Shown here: positions 49,500 to 55,799 of the stretch, piece by piece
Layout of the letters: every line of letters starts with the position of its first letter
Numbering within the stretch: the stretch's first letter is position 1
DNA from: SIG424 sp045546695
GTDB lineage: Bacteria; Bacillota; Clostridia; UBA1212; UBA1255
Direction of reading: 5' to 3'
Length of the DNA stretch: 55,799 nucleotides
Assembly: GCA_045546695.1 (NCBI GenBank)
Contig: JAZQDE010000051.1
Span: 1-55,799 of the forward strand
The notes under the pieces: model-generated
Databases searched by the model: none
Told to the model about the DNA's origin: nothing
What the model saw: only the letters and a program-made list of their open reading frames with translations
Position numbers and translations under genes: made by a program

Positions 49500-50828
49500 T
49501 CAAACTAATTTCTGTGAAAGAATCTCAAGAGCGCTGATTATACGTGCTCTTGTAGAATCAGGAGTGATAACATCATCTATCATACCGAGAATAGCAGCAT
49601 GCATAGGTGTCTGATATTCTTTGCGATATTCTGCAATGAGTTCTTTTCTCTTTGCAACAGGATCGGAAGCTGCTTTAATCTCATCATTGTTCATGAGGAT
49701 TACATTTGCCTCAGGTGAAATAAGCGCGATATCTGCACATGTCCATCCGTATGCAATATCCGCACCGATTTGTTTGCTGTTCATTGAGATATAAGCATTA
49801 CCGTAAGCTTTACCTGTAATAATATTGATCTTTGGCACTGACGTGTTTGCAAATGAAGAAATAAGAAGTGCGGCTGCCTGAGCGACACCGGCTTTTTCCT
49901 GTGCCTCTGAAGCTACATATGAACCTGTGTTTGTAAGTGTAATAACAGGTATTGAATATTTATCGCAAAAATCAATTACTTTGCTCGCCTTATTTGCAGC
50001 ATCCTGTGTAAGTTCACCATTTGCCTGCTCCGGCTGATTCGCGATAACCGCTGCAACAACTCCGCCAAATCTGGCAAAAGCTGTTACGATATTTTTTGCA
50101 TAGTCAGCATATATTTCAAAATATTCGCCATCATCTGCGATAGCTTCGATAACTGTCTTTACGTCATATTCTGAAAAAGCATCAAGAGAATTAAGCTGCG
50201 GAGCCGGTCTGTTAAGATCGTCTTCACACTCTTCTGTGCTGTCACAGCTGATTGAATTATCAGGCAGATATGAAAGAAGATTTTTAACTGCATCAAAACA
50301 TTCATCTTCGTTTGCACAGAAGCATGCAACGCTGCCATTTTCACCATTGATTGCCTTGCCTGCTTTATCTTTGCAGATATCCTGACCTGCCAGTGATAAC
50401 TGAGCTTTATCTTCTGCGTAGAATACGAAGTCACAAAGATTAGATGCGATAGCCATTGTGCCAAGGCACTTGCCGTTTACCACAGCGATAGTCGGAATGA
50501 TGCCGAGCGCTTCGCTAAGAGCATTGAGAACACCGCCCATTGAGCCAAGAACCTGAAGTCCCTCTCCGACACGTGCACCTGCACTGTTTATAACAAGAAC
50601 AAAAGGCGCGCCTGCTTTTACTGCAAAATCAATCGTCTTGATTATCTTGTCGCAGTTTACAGCGCTTACAGAACCACCGATAAAGTTCTCATCCTGAAGT
50701 GCTGCAAATACAGGTCTGCCATATACTGCACCATATCCTGTGACAACGCCATCTCCGTTCTGGGATGAAAACTTGTTTGTCTCAGCAAAAGTGCCTTCAT
50801 CAAATAATTTATTTAACTTTTCAACCAT
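49500..50828 (-). CDS. Carboxyltransferase, acyl-CoA carboxylase beta / 12S type (442 aa)
   Basis: Two crotonase-fold halves: FGG-poor start, GDGVVTGYGAVYGRPVFAALQDENFIGGS, INSAGARVGEGLQVLGSMGGVL in the N half; AVIANQPEQANGELTQDAANKASKVIDFCD and GKAYGNAYISMNSKQIGADIAYGWTCADIALISPE in the C half. Typical members are about 510 aa; this one is shorter and has a Cys-rich acidic insert (CFCANEDECFD ... CDSTEECEDD) between the halves. Transfers carboxyl between a CoA ester and biotin. First gene of its operon. Confidence 0.88.
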   Translation of the reverse strand: MVEKLNKLFDEGTFAETNKFSSQNGDGVVTGYGAVYGRPVFAALQDENFIGGSVSAVNCDKIIKTIDFAVKAGAPFVLVINSAGARVGEGLQVLGSMGGVLNALSEALGIIPTIAVVNGKCLGTMAIASNLCDFVFYAEDKAQLSLAGQDICKDKAGKAINGENGSVACFCANEDECFDAVKNLLSYLPDNSISCDSTEECEDDLNRPAPQLNSLDAFSEYDVKTVIEAIADDGEYFEIYADYAKNIVTAFARFGGVVAAVIANQPEQANGELTQDAANKASKVIDFCDKYSIPVITLTNTGSYVASEAQEKAGVAQAAALLISSFANTSVPKINIITGKAYGNAYISMNSKQIGADIAYGWTCADIALISPEANVILMNNDEIKAASDPVAKRKELIAEYRKEYQTPMHAAILGMIDDVITPDSTRARIISALEILSQKLV

Positions 50829-50855
50829 ATTTATCCTCCTTAAACAAACACAGTA

Positions 50856-50884
50856 ATTTTACTAAAAATGAAGCGATAAATCAA
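50856..50884 (-). promoter_or_regulatory. Promoter of the carboxyltransferase operon
   Basis: Minus-strand TTGATT (50884-50879), a 17-bp spacer and TAAAAT (50861-50856). The -35 overlaps the ftsY stop codon region. Confidence 0.65.
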
Positions 50885-51801
50885 TCTTCAAATAATGCTT
50901 TTACAAAATCTTCTGCGACAAATGGCTGAAGATCTTCCATTCCCTCTCCTACTCCTACAAGCTTCACCGGGATGTTCAGTTCGCTTGCAATCGATACGAT
51001 AATACCACCTTTTGAAGATCCATCGAGTTTTGTAAGTATGATACCGTTTACAGGTGCGATTTCTGAAAATGCCTTTGCCTGATTTACGGCATTCTGACCG
51101 GTCGTGGCATCAAGGACAAGCAGCGTCTGCCTTGATATTCCGGGCATGCGGCTGTCGACAACTCTTGACATCTTTGCAAGCTCATCCATGAGATTTTTCT
51201 TGTTATGGAGCCTGCCTGCTGTATCACAGATAAGAACATCAACGCCTCTTGCATTTGCTGCGGTACATGCGTCAAAAAGCACTGATGACGGATCAGATCC
51301 TTCACTTTGCTTTACAATATCAACGCCTGCCCTCTGACTCCAGACAACAAGCTGGTCAATTGCAGCTGCTCTGAACGTATCACCGGCTGCCAGAAGAACC
51401 TTTTTACCGGCTTTTTTATATAAATTTGCCATTTTACCGATTGATGTGGTCTTGCCTACACCATTTACACCGATTACTGTGATTACACACGGAACATCGT
51501 CTGTATCAAGGCCATACGTGCCTTTACCTTCGATATCCAGCATCTGTGAAATAATAGTCTGGAGCATTGAACGTATTTTCTGCGGGTCTGTAACCTTCTC
51601 TTCTTTAACCTTAGCCTTAAGAGTATCCAGAATTTGGGTGGTCGTCGTGATTCCGAAATCTGCTGTAATAAGAATATATTCAAGTTCATCAAAAAGCTCA
51701 TCGTCAATCTTACCGAATCCGGCGAGAATTGTATCAATCTTCCCGATGAAATTGTCTTTTGTCTTTTTAAGACCTGCTTTTAATTTATCAAAAAATCCCA
51801 T
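50881..51801 (-). CDS. ftsY: Signal recognition particle receptor FtsY (306 aa)
   Basis: An SRP-GTPase NG domain: helical N part, P-loop GVNGVGKT (111-118), DTAGRLHNKKNLMDEL, TKLDGSSKGG and GVGEGMEDLQPF. The acidic A domain is short, as in Gram-positives. It directs ribosome-nascent chain complexes to the membrane. It follows smc by 14 bp, the usual Firmicutes order. Confidence 0.96.
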   Translation of the reverse strand: MGFFDKLKAGLKKTKDNFIGKIDTILAGFGKIDDELFDELEYILITADFGITTTTQILDTLKAKVKEEKVTDPQKIRSMLQTIISQMLDIEGKGTYGLDTDDVPCVITVIGVNGVGKTTSIGKMANLYKKAGKKVLLAAGDTFRAAAIDQLVVWSQRAGVDIVKQSEGSDPSSVLFDACTAANARGVDVLICDTAGRLHNKKNLMDELAKMSRVVDSRMPGISRQTLLVLDATTGQNAVNQAKAFSEIAPVNGIILTKLDGSSKGGIIVSIASELNIPVKLVGVGEGMEDLQPFVAEDFVKALFED

Positions 51802-51815
51802 GTTAACTCCTTACG

Positions 51816-54800
51816 TTATAATTTAATTGAAACAACTTTGGAAACTCCTTTTTCTTCCATTGTTACGCCATAAAGCGCTCCGGCATTTTCCATTGTTCCT
51901 TTACGGTGTGTAACCATAATAAACTGTATCTTTTCATGAAGCGTATTCAGATATCTTGACAGTCTGTAAACGTTGGATTCGTCCAATGCGGCCTCTATCT
52001 CGTCCAATAAGCAGAAAGGAGACGGACGCAGTTTGAGAATAGCAAACAGCAAAGCAATCGCCGTGAGGGCCCTCTCACCGCCTGACAGGAGCATCATATT
52101 CTGAAGCTTCTTTCCCGGAGGCTGCGCGTGTATATCTATACCACATTCAAGAATGTCATTGCCTTCTGTAAGAACGATATCTGCATTGCCACCGCCAAAG
52201 AGTTGGACAAATACTTCCCTGAAGTTTTCGCGTATCAGCTGGAACTGGTCTGCAAACTGCTTGCGCATTACAACATTAAGCTCATTTATAACTTTTTCGA
52301 GCTTTTGCTTTGCAAGGGTAATATCTGCGCATTGCGTGGACATAAATTCGTATTGATTCTTAACGTTTTCATACTCTTCAATTGCATTTACATTTACAGG
52401 ACCAAGCTCTTTAATCTTGCTCTTCAGTTCGTTTATACGCTTGCTCGTCTGTTCGTAATTTTCAACAGGCTTCAATTCGCTCATATTGAACGCATCTTCT
52501 ATTGTAAGTTCATATTCTTCCCACAATCTGGAAATATTGGCATTTATTTCCTCTTCAAGACGCACTCTTACGTGAGTGAGTTTATTTATCGTGTCATTGT
52601 ACTTAGTAATCTCTTCTGACGCGGCTGTTATTCTGTCAAACATGCCTTCTAAAGACGCATCAATCGTTGTCTTAAGCTCCGTCTGATTGTCAATCTCAAT
52701 GTATATTGCTTCGATTTCCTTCTGAGTATTCGCGATTCTGCCTTCAAGCTCTTCATTCTCAGCCTTAAGCAATTCGATTAACTCCTGGGCACTCTTTGCC
52801 TCTGTCTCATAAAAAGAAAGCTTTTCTTTGTCCTGTCTGATCTCGCTTAAATATCTTGCCTTATCTTCTTCTTGTTTCTGGATAAGGGCCTTGATATCAG
52901 CCTCTTTGAGTCTTAAGTGAATCAGCTTCTGGTTTACAGCCTCGCGGGCTTCCTCAAAATGTGAAAACTCTATCTCTTTTAATTTGAGTTCGCCATTCAA
53001 TTCATCAATACGTTTTGAAGCTTCCTGTATATTCTGTGAAAATTCAGTCTTTTTATTTTGCAGCTCCATAACGTTTGTTATGCTGCCTTTAAGCTCGTCA
53101 ACAAGCTTGCTTCTTCTCTGCTTTTCACCTGCCTGAACGGCCTTTACAGATTCAAGTTTTGATTCTAAGATTGATTCTTCGCGTTCAAGGCGACTTACGA
53201 CCTCAAGCTTGTCAGTAACTACGACTTCAAGTTCTGCAATCTCTTCTTTGCATTTTGAAATATAATCCATGTTTTCCTGAAGCAAGGATATATTCTTATC
53301 GATATTTGTCTTAAGAACCGGAATTTCTCTCGTTCTTGACAGAGCACCTGCTCCGGCGCCTGTATGTTTGTCGGGGCTACCGCCTGTAACAGCACCGCTG
53401 GTTCTTATAATATCGCCTTCAAGCGTAACGCACATAAATGAATATCTGTTTGTACGCGCTGCCGCAAAAGCGTTGTCAATATTGTCAAAAACTGCTATCT
53501 TACCAAGCAAGCTTTCGATTGCCGGTGTGAAATATTTATCGTATTCTACAACTTGAGCTGCAATGCCGAGATATCCTCTTGATCTCTTCAAAGAAGCAAT
53601 CTGCTCCGGATCAAAACTTCTGCCGTTTACTGCCGTAAGAGGAAGGAATGTCGCACGGCCGAATCGTCTTTGTTTGAGATATTCAATCGCCTTTTTTGCA
53701 TCCTCTTCTGTCTCGGTAATAATATCCTGATACGCATGTCCGAGCGCCGTCTCAATAGCCGTCTCAAACTTCTGCGGAACTGTAATAATCTGGGCCACCG
53801 CGCCATGAATACCTTTTCCAAAATCTGTATTCGTCTTGCACATCTGAAGGACTTCTTTAACGCTCCTTGCGTAGCCTTCAAAGCCGGCCTCCAGCTCTGT
53901 AATGAGTTTAAGGCGGGCACTGTCGCTCTGGATTTTTCCGGAAATCTCTGTAGCCTCTTTGTTTTTCTCTTCTACTTTATTTCTCAGCGTAACAAGTCTT
54001 TCGTTTGAGTTCTTATACACTTGTTTTTCTTCACTGAGATTTTCACGGCATAGCTCAAGTGCGACTTCTGTCTCTTCAAGCAGCTTTACAGATTCTGTCT
54101 TGTTGCTCTCAAGCACTGCTATTTCTTCGTCTATCGCATATTTACGTTGAGTTATGAGCACAATCTGCTTTTCTGCCCCGTCAATACTATTTTCATTTTG
54201 CGCAAGCAACAATCTCTGTGCAAGCACATCGTCCTTAATAGTTGTAATCTGCTCATTCGTATCATTCAGCTTTATGTTTGCTTCGTGAAGTTCAGCGTTG
54301 ACTTTTTGTATATCTTTATCAAGTTCAAGTGCTGATTTATCAAGTGCGCTGCGCTGATTTTCCATCTTTGCAAGCTCAAGGTCAAAGAGCTTTGTACGCT
54401 CCATACCTTCTATACTCTGGGCTGTCAGTCTGTCTTTATTTGCGCTGGCCGCTTTAATCTTTTCGTTATTTACGTTTATCTGGTTTGTGAAATGGTCGCT
54501 TCTTTTTTCGAGTTCGAAGCCCTGGCTACGGCCTGACGTAATCATATCGGCAAGAAGTTTGCTCTTTTCCGTCTTGTCGTAATTATCTTTTTTAATAGCT
54601 TCAAGCTCTTTTTCTTTTTTTGTAAGTTCTTCGGTGAAAATATCAAGGTCGCCGCAAGTCTTATCAAGCTTTTCACGCGCAATCTTTGTGCCTTGTGCAA
54701 GAACACCTACTTCTATATCACGGAGCTCGTATTTGAGATCAAGATATTTTTTTGCAACAACAGACTGTCGCTCGAGCGGCTTTATCTGAGAGCTGAGCAT

Positions 54801-55388
54801 GTTGATAATATCATTTATTCTGAGAAGATTCTGCTCTGTCTGCGAGAGCTTGCGTTCGCTCTCCTGCTTCTGCATACGGTATTTCATAATACCCGAAGCA
54901 TCTTCAAAAATGCTGCGTCTGTCTTCTGACTTGCTATTCAATACCTGGTCAACTTTGCCCTGACCAATTATTGAATAACCATCTTTACCTATGCCTGTAT
55001 CAGCAAAAAGAAGATGAATGTCTTTAAGTCTGCAAGGAGCTCCGTTTATGTAGTAGTCGCTCTCGCCTGAGCGATAAAGCTTCCTGGTAATCTTGACTTC
55101 GCTGTATTCTATGTTGAGCACGCCGTCTTCGTTGTCCATAACGAGCGATACTTCAGCAAGACCGACAGGCTTTCTGCTCTGAGTACCTGCAAAGATGACG
55201 TCTTCCATCTTGCCACATCTGAGTGATTTAGGACTTTGCTCGCCTAAAACCCATCTTGCAGCATCGGAAATATTACTTTTTCCGCTGCCGTTGGGGCCTA
55301 CAACTGCTGTTATTCCTTTATCAAACTCAAGCACGGTCTTCTCTACAAAAGACTTAAAACCTTGCATTTCGATTCTTTTTAAGTACAT
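51816..55388 (-). CDS. smc: Chromosome segregation protein SMC (1190 aa)
   Basis: Condensin ATPase. Walker A GPNGSGKSN (31-39), a long coiled coil, a hinge around residues 500-680 (GYARSVKEVLQ ... VTGGSPDKHTG), a second coiled coil, the signature LSGGERAL (from 1101) and Walker B LLDEIEAALDESN (D at about 1129). The ribosome site is weak (GAGAGGC, 15 nt or more from the ATG). rnc, commonly upstream, is not present; the upstream side holds repeats and an IS-end-like sequence. Confidence 0.97.
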   Translation of the reverse strand: MYLKRIEMQGFKSFVEKTVLEFDKGITAVVGPNGSGKSNISDAARWVLGEQSPKSLRCGKMEDVIFAGTQSRKPVGLAEVSLVMDNEDGVLNIEYSEVKITRKLYRSGESDYYINGAPCRLKDIHLLFADTGIGKDGYSIIGQGKVDQVLNSKSEDRRSIFEDASGIMKYRMQKQESERKLSQTEQNLLRINDIINMLSSQIKPLERQSVVAKKYLDLKYELRDIEVGVLAQGTKIAREKLDKTCGDLDIFTEELTKKEKELEAIKKDNYDKTEKSKLLADMITSGRSQGFELEKRSDHFTNQINVNNEKIKAASANKDRLTAQSIEGMERTKLFDLELAKMENQRSALDKSALELDKDIQKVNAELHEANIKLNDTNEQITTIKDDVLAQRLLLAQNENSIDGAEKQIVLITQRKYAIDEEIAVLESNKTESVKLLEETEVALELCRENLSEEKQVYKNSNERLVTLRNKVEEKNKEATEISGKIQSDSARLKLITELEAGFEGYARSVKEVLQMCKTNTDFGKGIHGAVAQIITVPQKFETAIETALGHAYQDIITETEEDAKKAIEYLKQRRFGRATFLPLTAVNGRSFDPEQIASLKRSRGYLGIAAQVVEYDKYFTPAIESLLGKIAVFDNIDNAFAAARTNRYSFMCVTLEGDIIRTSGAVTGGSPDKHTGAGAGALSRTREIPVLKTNIDKNISLLQENMDYISKCKEEIAELEVVVTDKLEVVSRLEREESILESKLESVKAVQAGEKQRRSKLVDELKGSITNVMELQNKKTEFSQNIQEASKRIDELNGELKLKEIEFSHFEEAREAVNQKLIHLRLKEADIKALIQKQEEDKARYLSEIRQDKEKLSFYETEAKSAQELIELLKAENEELEGRIANTQKEIEAIYIEIDNQTELKTTIDASLEGMFDRITAASEEITKYNDTINKLTHVRVRLEEEINANISRLWEEYELTIEDAFNMSELKPVENYEQTSKRINELKSKIKELGPVNVNAIEEYENVKNQYEFMSTQCADITLAKQKLEKVINELNVVMRKQFADQFQLIRENFREVFVQLFGGGNADIVLTEGNDILECGIDIHAQPPGKKLQNMMLLSGGERALTAIALLFAILKLRPSPFCLLDEIEAALDESNVYRLSRYLNTLHEKIQFIMVTHRKGTMENAGALYGVTMEEKGVSKVVSIKL

Positions 55389-55393
55389 AAAAA

Positions 55394-55478
55394 ACGAGCA
55401 TCTGCCTCTCTGAAAATCGTAAACAATACAAAATTGATTGTATCATAGTACGAAGATTTATTCAAGGCAAATGCTCGT
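55394..55478 (-). promoter_or_regulatory. smc promoter flanked by a 13-bp inverted repeat
   Basis: Minus-strand TTGAAT (55465-55460), a 17-bp spacer and TACAAT (55442-55437). Arms ACGAGCATTTGCC (55478-55466) and GGCAGATGCTCGT (55406-55394) pair with one G-U. One arm abuts the -35, the other ends just before TTTTTTATG of smc. This could be an operator or the trace of an element insertion. Confidence 0.6.
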
Positions 55479-55492
55479 ATACTTTTTAATAT

Positions 55493-55559
55493 GTGTAAGT
55501 CATTTATGATAATGTCCTACTAAACCACAAGGGAAAATGTCCCACTTGTTGTCGCGGTG
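55493..55559 (-). repeat. IS-end-like dispersed repeat, right copy
   Basis: The inverted partner of 32642-32708, 65 of 67 bases identical. Contains TGTCCTACT and TGTCCCACT as spaced direct repeats. It lies just upstream of smc; the sequence beyond it is GC-rich and unrelated to that next to the left copy. Confidence 0.65.
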
Positions 55560-55600
55560 GGCGTGCCCGATGTTGTGGGCGCGGCGGCGGAATCGTTGAC

Positions 55601-55689
55601 GAGCGGGATTTGCGGGCGAGATTTGCGGGCGAGATTTGCGGGCGAGATTTGCGGGCGAGATTTGCGGGCGAGATTTGCGGGCGAGATTT
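55601..55689 (+). repeat. GC-rich 13-bp tandem repeat
   Basis: Six perfect copies of GCGGGCGAGATTT (55612-55689) preceded by one degenerate copy (55601-55611). Base composition differs strongly from the AT-rich surroundings. The period is not a multiple of three, and the frame through it (55504-55701, minus) only translates the repeat, so no protein is called. Confidence 0.85.
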
Positions 55690-55708
55690 TCTAAAAATCA
55701 CTCTGGCT

Positions 55709-55791
55709 ATTAGAAAAAAACGGATTTTTATGTAATTATCAAGCTGAAAATGAGTTTTTTTCTAATTAAACTGTGCTACATTAGAAAAAAC
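55709..55791 (+). repeat. Three copies of an ATTAGAAAAAAAC motif
   Basis: ATTAGAAAAAAAC at 55709-55721, its exact inverse at 55754-55766, and ATTAGAAAAAAC at 55780-55791. The first two could form a 13-bp stem. Together with the repeats before it, the 400 bp from 55389 to the right edge contain no gene. Confidence 0.6.
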
Positions 55792-55799
55792 AATGATTT

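Noticed and set aside
55612..55689. The array of 13-bp repeats as a CRISPR
   Set aside because: Units are contiguous without spacers and too short, and no cas genes are in the window.
55504..55701. Minus-strand open frame of 65 codons
   Set aside because: It only translates the tandem repeat and the IS-end-like repeat, and has no ribosome site.

Overview
The window looks like a low-to-moderate GC Gram-positive chromosome of the class Clostridia, probably a gut or rumen type lineage. Evidence: AGGAGG-type ribosome binding sites and sigma-A promoters with 17-18 bp spacers throughout; the order rplU-prp-rpmA-obgE followed by a DUF4364 gene; an L27 precursor with a cleavable N-terminal extension next to its Prp protease; a long clostridial-type HflX; a CotH-like lipoprotein; and a tRNA gene without an encoded CCA together with a cca gene. 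Species identity cannot be read from the sequence alone. Nearly all genes lie on the minus strand.

Layout. 1-2.1 kb: a CDS cut by the left edge, a small doubtful ORF and a secreted protein with a C-terminal CGSS/TM/Lys tail. 2.1-7.6 kb: an EF-G paralogue, a decayed glycoside hydrolase with an Ig-like tail, a membrane-anchored protein, cca and yigZ. 7.5-18.3 kb: hflX, a MinD-like ATPase, a GT2-GtrA fusion, then truB-nrnA-rbfA-infB-ylxR-nusA-rimP, which is transcribed from a strong promoter upstream of rimP. 18.3-23.7 kb: a four-gene catabolic operon (class III aminotransferase, FGGY kinase, amidohydrolase, sugar isomerase) of unknown substrate. It is divergent from a CotH lipoprotein gene and shares with it an almost perfectly symmetric two-way promoter. 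25.6-27.3 kb: a YdbC/PC4-like protein and an AEC transporter. 27.4-32.5 kb: a three-gene TerB_N protein / BrxD-like ATPase / Lhr-like helicase operon with a LexA-box-like dyad at its promoter. This is the best candidate for a DNA-processing or defence system in the window. 32.6-32.9 kb: an IS-end-like repeat and tRNA-Glu(CTC). 32.9-37.5 kb: glycerate kinase, DUF362, metF, rhaA and a homologue of the sensory rhodopsin transducer family. 37.5-40.6 kb: DUF4364, obgE, rpmA, prp and rplU with an L21 leader. 40.7-44.1 kb, plus strand: a second CGSS-tail secreted protein and a CorC/HlyC protein. 44.1-50.9 kb: TraX-like, HdeD-like, galE, a flavoprotein, and three transcarboxylase-type subunits. 50.9-55.4 kb: ftsY and smc. 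The right edge holds an inverted copy of the IS-end-like repeat, a GC-rich 13-bp tandem repeat and short A-rich repeats.

Most of the window is conserved translation, ribosome-assembly and chromosome-maintenance machinery. The accessory interest lies in the TerB_N/ATPase/helicase operon, the unassigned four-gene catabolic operon with its symmetric promoter, the rhamnose isomerase neighbourhood with an ASRT-type protein, and the repeats bounding 32.6-55.6 kb. Functional statements are by motif recognition only. No database search was run.
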